DNA from: Candidatus Latescibacterota bacterium
GTDB taxonomy: Bacteria > JAAXHH01
DNA: 64,000 nt
Assembly (NCBI GenBank): GCA_022821085.1
Contig: JAJEEG010000007.1
Location: forward strand, 72,623 to 136,622
Direction of reading: 5' to 3'
The position numbers and the translations under genes are program-made. Under the pieces are notes generated by a model that was not told the DNA's origin, did no database searches, and was given only the letters and a program-made list of their open reading frames with translations. Shown piece by piece: positions 35,801-43,186 of the stretch (positions within the stretch are counted from its first letter, which is position 1; every line of letters starts with the position of its first letter).

Positions 35801-36480
35801 TTCCTGAAACGATCCTGCTGGCCCGGAGACCGGGATTCGTCGTGGATCTCATCCGCCCTGGCGAGTATGTCCCGTGTTTCCTGTTCCAGGTCGAAGGGCG
35901 CTTCGCTTCGACCCATTTCCTGGGCCATGGACCAATCCGGCCGGGGCGGGACTTCGGGAATGCGTCCCCTGGTCTGGCCGTTGACGTAGGCCGTCGAGAC
36001 GTGGACCAGCGTGGCGTCGCCGCACGATCTGGCGAATTCCAGCATGCGCCGCGCACCGAGGGTGTTGAGCTGAAGCGCGGCATCGATTTCTTCGTCGAAG
36101 GTCACGGAAGCCGCGCAGGTGAGCACGACGTCGACTTCCGCCGCGAGTCGGCGGTACAGATCCGGTTCCAGCCCGAGGTGGTCCAGGGTAAGGTCGCCCT
36201 CGACAGCGTGGACCTTCGCGTGCATGATCTCCGCGAAACGATCGCCATGGGTCTCGCGCAGCCGGGCGAAGGCGGCGGACTGAAGGATCTCTTCCTCCAC
36301 CCGTTCCCGCGCCTGCAGCGTGGTGCCGTCCTTCCTGCGGCGGGACCGGACGACCAGGTAGATGCGTCCGACTTCCGGGGCGCACCGCAGGATCTTCTCC
36401 ACGATCGCTTTCGCAAGGAAACCGGTAGCGCCGGTGATCAGCAACGTCTTTCCCCGCAGGTAGGTGACGATTTCACTCAT
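32875..36480 (-). CDS. Fusion: fatty acyl-CoA reductase - ANL (AMP-ligase-like) - HAD-IB phosphatase
   Basis: 1201 residues, three domains. (1) Residues 8-530: extended-SDR fatty acyl-CoA reductase with TGATGFLAK (16-24), the Y274-T-L-T-K278 catalytic pair and a FAR C-terminal domain (about 425-530, CTFETDRTVKL...). (2) An acidic linker, then ANL superfamily 560-978: VLLYSENRPEW, EGYGLTE (882-888), WLHTGDIGRIDRDGYLYI. The ATP P-loop that should read TSGTTGxPKG is TRGMAAESHG (741-750), and the roughly 100-residue C-terminal subdomain with the catalytic Lys is absent. (3) HAD-IB phosphatase 980-1201: FFDVDGT (986-991), VTGS, and YADSSSDEPML. The reductase and phosphatase motifs are intact; the ligase is probably inactive or only binds acyl groups or nucleotide. 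Repeats S-A-S-R-Q within 703-715 come from a 15-base tandem repeat. Product unknown. Confidence 0.88.
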   Translation of the reverse strand: MSEIVTYLRGKTLLITGATGFLAKAIVEKILRCAPEVGRIYLVVRSRRRKDGTTLQARERVEEEILQSAAFARLRETHGDRFAEIMHAKVHAVEGDLTLDHLGLEPDLYRRLAAEVDVVLTCAASVTFDEEIDAALQLNTLGARRMLEFARSCGDATLVHVSTAYVNGQTRGRIPEVPPRPDWSMAQEMGRSEAPFDLEQETRDILARADEIHDESRSPGQQDRFRKMALQQNPSPTQRWLDAQMETFRKRWLKERLIEEGMRRGQQWGWHDSYTLTKAMGEQLIVKHRGDLPTAIIRPSIVESALVEPEPGWIEGLKVADPLIDAVSKGRLPDFPGQKDMIVDIIPVDIVANTTLAAMARTAREGGIGVYHVSTGDRNPVLFHQAFEHSYEYFQKHPRLNRNNEPIPIQRWTYPTLGQFRRRYNLRYVYPLNAALWTLNRFNRITLLNNLKRRIAVMKSAISRMLYYAAIYSPYTSLECTFETDRTVKLHESLDPEDRLLFNGDVSRIHWKTYFQEIHIPGLKRHVLKTDEPKPAVTEEEEVAERSGFAQAGEDALPHLDTLTDILAKSADMYGDKTALQMQRDDGWVRYSFKDVFALAGHIGWQWRSGGLHQGDRVLLYSENRPEWGVACFAGMVAGAVLVPVDRRSTPQEVWRIARFTESRAILCTESGHALLTASAEPGDEVMFWNIENNGLPFDAPRQSASRQSASRQPASPAALNEEPPPWAPVEPETPAAIMFTRGMAAESHGVVLTHRNFVSNLLSLAEILRAYRTDHFLSLLPMSQALEFTGGFLMPFYAGATITYTASVRPRSLVGLMDETGVNCLIAAPRIFGLLLGSLRQTAAKNGESVASRMRLLVSGGGTLDSDLYHAYREIGLTIHEGYGLTEAAPVVTVNPMDRSKPSSVGVALPAVDVEIQAPDTEGNGEIIVRGNNVMQGYYRNPTATENRLRGGWLHTGDIGRIDRDGYLYIADRIERREHAATAFFDVDGTIVDATIVHYYAFYRTWGYSSPRRLVWTIGFLPKILYYIVLDKISRSRFIQSFYRQYRGFKRGDCVSRSEQLFEEVMRPRMFAGAVERIRAHQQRGERVVLVTGSLDFVMEPLAEYTKADDLIALSMKEDDGRLTGETEGPPLGDEAKARIVRDYAERCGIDLARCYAYADSSSDEPMLSVVGHAVAVNPGAKLKKAAESGGWEVVHWTHV
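34340..34383. repeat. 15-base tandem repeat inside the fusion gene
   Basis: CGCGACGCGGACTGG occurs about 2.7 times in direct succession, encoding repeated A-S-R-Q-S in a surface linker before the degenerate P-loop of the ANL domain. Confidence 0.75.
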
Positions 36481-36548
36481 ACCATACCGTCTCTCGATGC
36501 CGTCTCCCGATGCGCGCCCGGGAACAGGGCCTTCATCCCGGCGAGCGG

Positions 36549-37646
36549 TTATTCACGTGCCATCAATTGCTTGAACTGATCGACCCAGGGTATGGGCGAC
36601 GGATCGGTGTCGTTCAGGAGCGCCTGGTAGAAACTGGCGTAGGTGCCGAGCAGGAGCAGGTCGCAGGCCTGCTCGAGCGCCGTCTCTCCCCGGGGCGTGA
36701 CGACGGAACACGCGATCCCCTGCTTCTCGAGTAGCGTGCGGGTAATCTCGTGGCGGCGCCGGTTGCGCGGATCATACAGGCCGGACTGGATCAGTACGGC
36801 GGCGAGCCCCTCCCGATGCTCCCCTGGGTGGGTCATCCCTTCGAGCAGATGGTGATTCAATTCCGGAATGGCGAACCACGCCGCCAGGTTCTTGGCGTTC
36901 TCGTTCCACTGGTTGGCCATGATGTGGGCATTGCCCGTGAGATGCTCGGAGGCCATGATCAGGACCGACTTCCCCCGCGTGGCCCATGCCAGATCATAGG
37001 CGGGGTTCTCCGCTCCGGGCGCCGCGTATACCGGGTTGGTCTCCCGCAGCAGCATGAGGGCGCCCGTTACCTCGGTTCCTGCAAGCTCCACGAACCCCAG
37101 TTGCCGGAACATCGCCACGAGGTAGGTGACCGCGTAGCCCAGGCCGATACGCGGCTGCCCGCAGGTATTGAGCTCGCTGCCGAACACCACGGCCGGCAGC
37201 CCATGGCGCCCGGCGAACGCTTCCAGGTCGCCTCCGGTGGTCAGGGCGATCATCGGTATCCCCCGGGAAACACCGTGTTCCGCCATGGCCATCACTTCCT
37301 CCGTACCCCCGGAGTAGCTGGACAGCACGATGAGGGTCCGCTCGTCGATCCACGAAGGCGCGGCATAGTCGGACACGATTGTCACCGGCACGCGCAAACG
37401 GTCTCGGAAGACGTCCTGTATCAGGTGGGCGCCCAGGGCCGATCCGCCCATGCCCGCCACGACCACGTGGTTGACGTTCCGGCAGGCGTCGGGGAAAGTG
37501 CGGCCGGCCATTTCCTCCCAGGCCGCCTCCATCTGGTCGGGTATCGATCCGATGGACTCGTGCATGTCGGATTGGTCCAGGCGTTCCATTTTCATTTCGA
37601 CCGCCTTCGCTTCAATGGGGTCGCCGGTATGCAGGGAGTAGCTCAT
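36549..37646 (-). CDS. Bifunctional phosphoglucose/phosphomannose isomerase (SIS)
   Basis: 365 residues. SIS sugar-isomerase domain with VVVAGMGGSALGAHLIQD (about 62-78) and the active-site SSYSGGTEEV; the C-terminal half has NAHIMANQWNENAKN and LEGMTHPGEH, characteristic of the archaeal/bacterial PGI/PMI subfamily. Interconverts glucose-6-P, fructose-6-P and mannose-6-P in the cytoplasm. 17 bases downstream of the TIM-barrel gene and 68 bases before the fusion gene, on the same strand. Confidence 0.9.
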   Translation of the reverse strand: MSYSLHTGDPIEAKAVEMKMERLDQSDMHESIGSIPDQMEAAWEEMAGRTFPDACRNVNHVVVAGMGGSALGAHLIQDVFRDRLRVPVTIVSDYAAPSWIDERTLIVLSSYSGGTEEVMAMAEHGVSRGIPMIALTTGGDLEAFAGRHGLPAVVFGSELNTCGQPRIGLGYAVTYLVAMFRQLGFVELAGTEVTGALMLLRETNPVYAAPGAENPAYDLAWATRGKSVLIMASEHLTGNAHIMANQWNENAKNLAAWFAIPELNHHLLEGMTHPGEHREGLAAVLIQSGLYDPRNRRRHEITRTLLEKQGIACSVVTPRGETALEQACDLLLLGTYASFYQALLNDTDPSPIPWVDQFKQLMARE

Positions 37647-37663
37647 GAATCTGTCCGCCTGTT

Positions 37664-38656
37664 TCAGGATGTGCCGGAGCCCGCCCGAACGGCCCCGACG
37701 TCTTTCAGGTAGGCGACGCTTTCTTCGAACTCGCGCGTCTCGTATGCCATCAGAGCCTCGGTGGATTCGTCCTTCTCCCTGGGCGTGCGCCAGTCCTCCC
37801 CAACGGGGCGGACGTGGGACCAGTACAACCGCAGAAACGGCAACGTGTCCCTGATGTCGCGATCGGGGTATTCCGCCCAGTAGTCATCCATGAGCATGCG
37901 CACGTGCCGGGCATAGATGGCGCCCAGTTCGATGGTTTTCGTGATCTCTCCGCGCGAGTCTGCCGGGCCGGGCTGGGCCCGGTATCCGTCGATGAGGGAA
38001 AGAAGGCCGGGGTAGTCGACTACGCCGCTGCCCAGCGAACACCGCGCGATGCGGTACCCCTCGTCGGAGGGATGGATCGTGTAGTCCTTGAGGTGGACGT
38101 GCCGCAGATACGGGAGGATACGTTTCGTGTAACCGAAGGGTTCCTCGCAGACCGCCAGCACGTTGCCCACGTCGAGCGTAACGCCGATGTGCGCGCTGTC
38201 CAGTTCTTCGCAGAGCCAGCGCATGTCGTGGGACGTGGCGTCCGAATGGTTCTCCACGGCGATGGTCACCCCGTGTTCCTCGGCCAGGGGCAGCACCTCG
38301 CGCAGGATATCCCTGCACCCGGCGAGATGGGCGTTCCACCGGCCCGACAGCGGCCGACGGTCGCCGCCGAGTACACCGCTCATGACCACGCGTAACGTCG
38401 AGGCACCGAGGCCCGCGGCCGCGGGAATCAGGCGCCGCAGCATTTCGCCCTCGACCTGGCCGCCGTCCGCTATAACGAACAGCCCGCTTTCCTCGGCACG
38501 GGCACGGGCCCGCTCCAGCGAGGCCGGGGACAGATCAGGCAGGCAGTCGTCGGGTGGAAACTCCACGCCCACGAGGCCGTGTTCGTCGGCCATGTCCATA
38601 AGCTCAAACGCGTCATATCCCGTGTTGAACGAGTATGCGCAAACCCCTACAGGCAT
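37664..38656 (-). CDS. Sugar phosphate isomerase/epimerase (xylose-isomerase-like TIM barrel)
   Basis: 330 residues; AAGGAG precedes ATG 38656, and the upstream in-frame extension is not homologous. Family hallmarks: VGVEFPPDDC strand near the N-terminus, VTIAVENHSDATSHD, IGVTLDVGNVLAV and HVHLKDYTIHP, the metal-binding Glu/Asp/His set of AP-endonuclease-family-2 barrels. Such enzymes isomerise or epimerise sugars and inositols; the substrate is unknown. First gene of the minus-strand block continuing to 29938. Confidence 0.87.
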   Translation of the reverse strand: MPVGVCAYSFNTGYDAFELMDMADEHGLVGVEFPPDDCLPDLSPASLERARARAEESGLFVIADGGQVEGEMLRRLIPAAAGLGASTLRVVMSGVLGGDRRPLSGRWNAHLAGCRDILREVLPLAEEHGVTIAVENHSDATSHDMRWLCEELDSAHIGVTLDVGNVLAVCEEPFGYTKRILPYLRHVHLKDYTIHPSDEGYRIARCSLGSGVVDYPGLLSLIDGYRAQPGPADSRGEITKTIELGAIYARHVRMLMDDYWAEYPDRDIRDTLPFLRLYWSHVRPVGEDWRTPREKDESTEALMAYETREFEESVAYLKDVGAVRAGSGTS

Positions 38657-38769
38657 AAGTTCTCCTTGCCGCTGTAATCTACTTGTGTAATTGCGCTGCT
38701 TATCCGCCCGGTGATCGCTTCTGGACGAAATAGCCGGGCGGCATCCGACGAGGCGGACCGCTTTTGCCA

Positions 38770-39552
38770 CTATTCCGTCGGCTGGCGACCCTGGACCGCG
38801 TAACCGCCGTCGCACCGGATGTCCGTCGCCGTGATGTCGCTGGATTCGTCGCTCGCAAGAAACACGAAAACGTTGGCGACCTCTTCAATGGTGGCGATCC
38901 GGCCGATGGGGTGCAGGCGGTCGAAAGCCCGGAGCGCCGCTTCCGGGTCCCCGGCGTTCTCCTTCACGAAGTTGTGCAGCATGGGCGAATCCACTGTGCC
39001 GGGCGAGACCGTGTTGACCCTGATCCCGTCCTCGGCCAGTTCCATGGCCTGGCCCCGGGCCAGGGCGATCAGCCCGCCCTTCGTCGCCCCGTAGACGGCC
39101 ACGCCCGGATGGCCGTTATGTCCGGTCACGCTGGCCATGTGGATGATCGATCCACCACCCGCAGCCCGCATATGCGAAATGCAGTACTTGCTGAAGACGG
39201 CCGGAGCCAGCAGGTTGACGGAGAGGATGCGGGACATGGTCTCCTCATCCTGGTCCTCGATGGGGCTCACCGGCATGATGGCGGCGTTGTTGACCAGGAC
39301 ATCGATCCGGCCGAACCGGGACGCCGCGTCGTCCACGAAGGACCGGACCCGGTCGTGGTCGGTGATGTCTAGCGCTTCCGCCAGGACGGGTCTTCCCGCG
39401 TCCGCGACCAGGCGACTGGTCTCCGCGACTGTTTCGGTGTTGATGTCGCACACCGCTACCGCGGCGCCTTCCCGGGCGAGCGCCAACGAGATCCCGCGAC
39501 CGATTCCGTCTCCTGCGCCCGTAACGATCGCGGCTTTGTCCGCTAACCGCAT
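38770..39552 (-). CDS. Short-chain dehydrogenase/reductase (SDR)
   Basis: 260 residues. AIVTGAGDGIGRGISLAL (cofactor), DVLVNNAA, and catalytic MAS...YGATKGG (Ser-Tyr-Lys) are all present. ATG 39552 has GGAG in front and is chosen over GTG 39558. Classic SDR, probably acting on a sugar, polyol or hydroxy acid. A perfect 16-base palindrome at 39593-39608 lies 41 bases upstream, so regulation by a dimeric repressor is likely. Confidence 0.9.
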   Translation of the reverse strand: MRLADKAAIVTGAGDGIGRGISLALAREGAAVAVCDINTETVAETSRLVADAGRPVLAEALDITDHDRVRSFVDDAASRFGRIDVLVNNAAIMPVSPIEDQDEETMSRILSVNLLAPAVFSKYCISHMRAAGGGSIIHMASVTGHNGHPGVAVYGATKGGLIALARGQAMELAEDGIRVNTVSPGTVDSPMLHNFVKENAGDPEAALRAFDRLHPIGRIATIEEVANVFVFLASDESSDITATDIRCDGGYAVQGRQPTE

Positions 39553-39592
39553 GTACACTCCGCCAACTTCATAAATGATACGCGGTTTTTAG

Positions 39593-39608
39593 TTGTACAA
39601 TTGTACAA
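39593..39608. promoter_or_regulatory. Palindromic operator TTGTACAA-TTGTACAA
   Basis: Perfect 16-base palindrome that is also a tandem repeat of the self-complementary TTGTACAA, in an AT-rich patch between the SDR start (39552) and the sulfatase end (39715). TTGTACAA-type sites are typical of GntR-family regulators; the regulator itself is not in view. Confidence 0.6.
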
Positions 39609-39651
39609 GTGTATAAATAACCTCGGATCGCATTCCCACAGGTCGGCTCGT

Positions 39652-39714
39652 TCGCTACCGGCGCGTCCGTTACCGGAGCCGTTCGCTACCACAGCCGTTC
39701 GCTATCGGAGCCGT
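39652..39714. repeat. Short tandem repeats at the sulfatase 3' end
   Basis: (G/C)CGTTCGCTA(C/T)C followed by G/C-rich filler recurs four times with a period near 18 (39652, 39678, 39696 and variants). Non-coding. Confidence 0.6.
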
Positions 39715-41208
39715 TCAATCCCGCCGCCGCCCCAGCCGTTGCTGCAACCAGTGCGACATGGGCGCCGGGGCAGGATCGCATACCTCCACCAACCGGCCGG
39801 GGAGAGGCTGGCCGATGACGCCCTCTACGTCGCTGCGACGGTCCGAAACGACATCAGGATGCTGCGCGGCCACGTTCCGCCGCTCCTCCGGGTCGTTCGC
39901 CAGGTCGAAGAGTTCATCGCCCGCCTCGTCCTCATAGCCCACCGACGTGCAGAAGTTCCATCGGTCGTCCCGTACGCTGGCCCGGCCCACGGCGTTGCCC
40001 GTGATGAAGGACGCCCACCCGGTCACGATACGGTCCCGGATAGCGACCTGCTCTCCCGTGACCAGCGGCCAAAGGTCCGCCCCGTCCGTCCAGTCCGCCC
40101 GGACCCCGAGCCGCCCGAGCAGCGTGGGCATGAGATCGTGGTTCTGCACGAAGGCGTCCACGTCGACGTCCGCCGGTCCGCCCGGCGACTGGATCATGAG
40201 GTTGAGTTGCGTATTGAAGGGGTGCAGTTCGTTCGGTCCCTTGCCGAAACTCCCCTGGTCGAGCAGCTGGGTTCCGTGGTCCGACAGGATCACAATCATG
40301 GTCTCGTCGAGGAGGTTCAGGTCCGCCACCGCATTCAGCAGCCGGCCCACATACTCGTCCACGAGGGTGACCTCCCCGAGGTACAGCGCCTCGATGCGCC
40401 GGAGTTCCGCTTCCGATGGTCGGCCTGGCCCGCCTGGTCCGCCCGATCCACCTGGTCCGCCTCCCCTGCCTTCCCCGTTACGTGCGTAAGCGGGACCGGG
40501 CACGATGAAATCCAGGCCGTCGTGCTCGAAATACCGGTCGGCGTATTCCGTCGGCGGGTCCCAGGGCTCGTGGGGATCGAAGCTGTCGACCCATAGGAAG
40601 AAGGGCCCCGCCGTATGATTGTCCGCGAGCCACGCGCCTGCCGAGTTGAACACCCGGGCGCACTGGTAGTCGTCCTTGCCCTTCCTGTGGCGCTGGTTCA
40701 GCAGGTAGTTCACCAGGCCCGCGTGTTTCGACATGTCGACGGGCTGCCTCACGTGCCGGGCGAGTTGCGCCTCAACCAACCTCGGATCGCCGCTCTTCCA
40801 GTTGTCCGATTCCTGTCCCCGCACGAAATCCAGGTGGGCGAACCCCCGGGAGAAGTTCATGGTGGGCTTGAACATGTGGTACGTGTCGGCGATGAGGGCC
40901 GTCAGGTACCCCCGTTCCAGCAGCACCTCCGCGATCGTGTCCTGCTCCGGCGGTATCTTGTGCCAGCCCGGGGCGTGATGCCAGTGGCCGCGCCGGTCGA
41001 AGTTGTACCGCCACGGGAAGCTGCGCATCCCGGTGAACAGGGCGCGGCGTACTTGCAGCGTGGGTTGCCCTTCGCCGAAGGCCCGGTTGAACCGGATGCT
41101 GCCGCGGTGGAAGGCGTCGAGATTGGGCGTGTGCGCGTGACTGTACTTCCTGCCCGGGCCGATGATGTCGGCGCGAAAAGTGTCCAGGCAGACGCAGATG
41201 ACGTTCAC
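39715..41208 (-). CDS. Sulfatase-fold (alkaline phosphatase superfamily) enzyme with Thr at nucleophile site
   Basis: 497 residues. The N-terminus VICVCLDTFRADIIG and the SDHG motif (VILSDHGTQLLDQG) bind the metal. The sulfatase signature C/S-x-P-S-R-...-T-G is here T50-L-Q-V-R54-RALFTG, so the position matured to formylglycine in true sulfatases is Thr. That favours a phosphatase, phosphodiesterase or phosphotransferase activity, or loss of sulfatase activity. A Gly-rich insert (GEGRGGGPGGSGGPGGPG) is near residue 250. No signal peptide. Monocistronic. Confidence 0.85.
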   Translation of the reverse strand: MNVICVCLDTFRADIIGPGRKYSHAHTPNLDAFHRGSIRFNRAFGEGQPTLQVRRALFTGMRSFPWRYNFDRRGHWHHAPGWHKIPPEQDTIAEVLLERGYLTALIADTYHMFKPTMNFSRGFAHLDFVRGQESDNWKSGDPRLVEAQLARHVRQPVDMSKHAGLVNYLLNQRHRKGKDDYQCARVFNSAGAWLADNHTAGPFFLWVDSFDPHEPWDPPTEYADRYFEHDGLDFIVPGPAYARNGEGRGGGPGGSGGPGGPGRPSEAELRRIEALYLGEVTLVDEYVGRLLNAVADLNLLDETMIVILSDHGTQLLDQGSFGKGPNELHPFNTQLNLMIQSPGGPADVDVDAFVQNHDLMPTLLGRLGVRADWTDGADLWPLVTGEQVAIRDRIVTGWASFITGNAVGRASVRDDRWNFCTSVGYEDEAGDELFDLANDPEERRNVAAQHPDVVSDRRSDVEGVIGQPLPGRLVEVCDPAPAPMSHWLQQRLGRRRD

Positions 41209-41369
41209 GCAAGGCTCCGCAAGGAAACGGGACGTTACTTTTACGATGAGATCCGGAGTTTCAAATAATGGGAAAACTAAGGGGAAGAAGCCGTTCCGTC
41301 AACGGAATTGCGGGCGAATAGCATGGGCATGCGGGCCGTGTAAATCGCTTATGAATGAGGCAATGGGAC

Positions 41370-41397
41370 TTGAAACTCCGTTCTGTTCAGGTATAAT
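41370..41397 (+). promoter_or_regulatory. Sigma-70-type promoter for the methyltransferase
   Basis: TTGAAA at 41370-41375, a 16-base spacer, and a perfect TATAAT at 41392-41397. The start codon at 41425 follows 27 bases later, with GAGGGA as ribosome-binding site. Confidence 0.7.
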
Positions 41398-41424
41398 GTG
41401 AGAGGTAAAGCAGAGGGAAACCAC

Positions 41425-42276
41425 ATGACACAACCAGCCAAATCCGAATACGACGCCATCGCCGGGGCCTACAAAGACTCCAAGCAACTGTCCTTTCGCA
41501 AGTACATCGAGGAATACACGCTTTTCGAAACGCTCGGGGACATTAACGGAGTGAAAGCGCTTGACCTGGCCTGCGGCGAGGGATTCTATACGCGCAAGCT
41601 GAAACGCGCCGGCGCCGGGGAGGTGCTCGGTGTCGACATCTCCGCTGAAATGATACAGCTGGCCGAGGCCGAGGAACGCGCGCGGCCCACGGGTTGCCGG
41701 TATCTGAACCAGGACGCGGCGGCCCTGGTCCTGGACGAGCCGGTCGATCTCGTCGTGGCGATGTACCTGATGAACTACGCCCGCGACGCGAATGAACTGT
41801 TTCGTTTCGTTCGGGCGGCCCACGGCGCGCTGAAACCGGGAGGGCGTTTCGTGGGATTCAATGACAACGTCCTGAGCGCGTCCGGCGGCACGTTCTCCTA
41901 CGCCCGTTACGGATTTGAAAAGGAGTACAAGAGGAGGACGACCGAGGGGAGGACGTCCGAGGAAACGCTGGCAGGGGCTACCCCGGCCGGTTCGACGCCA
42001 TCAGTGGAAACACCGTCAGAGGGAGCGTCGTCCGGGGGGATACCGTCCGAAGGCGATCTCGTTGTCTACCGGTTCAAGAACGACGACGGCACGCGGTTCG
42101 AATTCAACAACTACTATCTCTCGCCGGGAACGTATCGCCGGGCCTTCGAGGATGCCGGATTTGCCGGTTTTCGCTGGATCGACCCGCAGTTGCATCCGTC
42201 CGAGCGGGACAACGGGTTCTGGGACGAATTCATGGCCGCGCCGCCCATCATAGGAGTCGGGGCGGTCAGGGAGTGA
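41425..42276 (+). CDS. Class I SAM-dependent methyltransferase
   Basis: 283 residues. VKALDLACGEGFYTRKLK is motif I, VLGVDISAEMIQLAE motif II, and DLVVAMYLMNYARD motif IV. Between motif IV and the C-terminal part lies a low-complexity insert (about 175-205, Thr/Ser/Pro/Glu/Gly with T-P-S-E-G-type repeats) from a local tandem duplication. Small-molecule methyltransferase of unknown substrate. Start at 41425 (GAGGGA upstream). Confidence 0.85.
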   Translation: MTQPAKSEYDAIAGAYKDSKQLSFRKYIEEYTLFETLGDINGVKALDLACGEGFYTRKLKRAGAGEVLGVDISAEMIQLAEAEERARPTGCRYLNQDAAALVLDEPVDLVVAMYLMNYARDANELFRFVRAAHGALKPGGRFVGFNDNVLSASGGTFSYARYGFEKEYKRRTTEGRTSEETLAGATPAGSTPSVETPSEGASSGGIPSEGDLVVYRFKNDDGTRFEFNNYYLSPGTYRRAFEDAGFAGFRWIDPQLHPSERDNGFWDEFMAAPPIIGVGAVRE

Positions 42277-42388
42277 TCCGGTGCGTGCCGGCAGAAAACA
42301 CAGGAGCAAGGGGATCAACATATCCTCACAAGAATCAATTCTTTATACGGCACAAAAGTACCAACAGAGCCTTATACCATCACGCCTA

Positions 42389-42700
42389 TTATGGATCAGA
42401 CGCCAGCGCACGCACAACGGCTTCCGGGTCGCGATCGATAACGGTCAGTAGAACACGGGCCGCGCGGTCTGGAACGCGACGGCCTTGTTCCCAATCCTGC
42501 AACGCTCGGGCGTCAAGACCAAATCGATCAGCGAATTTCGCCCGACTCAGTTTCATGCGAGTACGAAGCGTCCGAACGCGATCAGCAGACGGGTCATCAA
42601 CGATTCTGGATGGAAGCTCAATCTCGCCACGTACGTGAGACAGTACCTCCCCCAAAGCCGTTTCGATTTCTCGACCCAATGAGGTTCGTTTCGCCGTCAT
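42389..42700 (-). CDS. XRE/HTH antitoxin (HigA2/NadS type)
   Basis: 103 residues. The N-terminus is a charged region (GREIETALGEVLSHVRGE), and the C-terminal two-thirds is a HTH: VRTLRTRMKLSRAKFADRFG followed by LDARALQDWEQGRRVPDRAA. Antitoxins of this type autoregulate and neutralise a RelE-like toxin. The gene starts at 42700 within the stop of the toxin gene (ATGA). The toxin has a nonsense codon, so this protein may be kept as a regulator acting at the palindrome 43035-43057. Confidence 0.85.
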   Translation of the reverse strand: MTAKRTSLGREIETALGEVLSHVRGEIELPSRIVDDPSADRVRTLRTRMKLSRAKFADRFGLDARALQDWEQGRRVPDRAARVLLTVIDRDPEAVVRALASDP

Positions 42701-43029
42701 TTGATTCTCCCGTTCTTCTTGATCTCTGCAACGAGTTTTGTAAGCACCTTCTTATCCGCCATAGTCAGGTCTTCGCGGGCGGACTTTGCATATGCCGTCA
42801 GCATATAGACGACTTCTGTCCCTGTATGGTGGTAGTATATCGTCCGAACTCCACCCCGCGTGCCACGACCCGGTAAGGCCCAACGAAACTTACGGATTCC
42901 TCCGGTTCCCGGTACAACCGGCGCTCCATCGGGATCGGCTGCAATAGCAACCTACATATCCCGTCGGCTTTGCGCCGATAGCAACCTGCGAATAGCCCGT
43001 TCGTAGGTCCGGGTCGTGATTATCTTCAT
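42697..43029 (-). pseudogene. RelE/HigB-type toxin with internal amber codon
   Basis: The 110-codon frame from ATG 43029 to TGA 42697 matches RelE/HigB2 toxins: ERAIRRLLSA near the start, VVPGTGGIRKFRWALPGRG, RTIYYHH, VYMLTAYAKSAREDLT at the end. Codon 26 (42952-42954) is TAG. The downstream part keeps all family features but has no good restart codon, so the toxin is most likely inactive. TAG is used as an ordinary stop elsewhere in the window (for example icd and obgE), which argues against recoding. Confidence 0.75.
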
Positions 43030-43034
43030 AACAT

Positions 43035-43057
43035 AATATGCGGCACTGCCGCATATT
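43035..43057. promoter_or_regulatory. Operator palindrome of the toxin-antitoxin module
   Basis: AATATGCGGCA-C-TGCCGCATATT, a perfect 11-base inverted repeat with one central base, ends 5 bases upstream of the toxin start codon. This is the expected position for autoregulation by the HTH antitoxin. Confidence 0.75.
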
Positions 43058-43162
43058 GATCAAGCTTTTTTTAAGAAACTGCGTGTTTGTGCTCGTCACC
43101 GAATGGTGTTATAGTCGGGGAAGTAATCGAGGACTAAACCGTTGGAACGCAATATCGAGTTC

Positions 43163-43186
43163 AGGGGCCAGCAGGAGACTGCCCCT
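43163..43186 (-). terminator. Hairpin at the PhyH stop codon
   Basis: AGGGGCCAG pairs with CTGCCCCT with one bulged base. The hairpin overlaps the TAG of the PhyH gene. No T-run follows, so termination is a weak inference. Confidence 0.3.

Noticed and set aside
43086-43115. Plus-strand promoter TTGTGC-N17-TATAGT
   Set aside because: Good sequence match, but no plus-strand gene follows; both flanking genes are on the minus strand.
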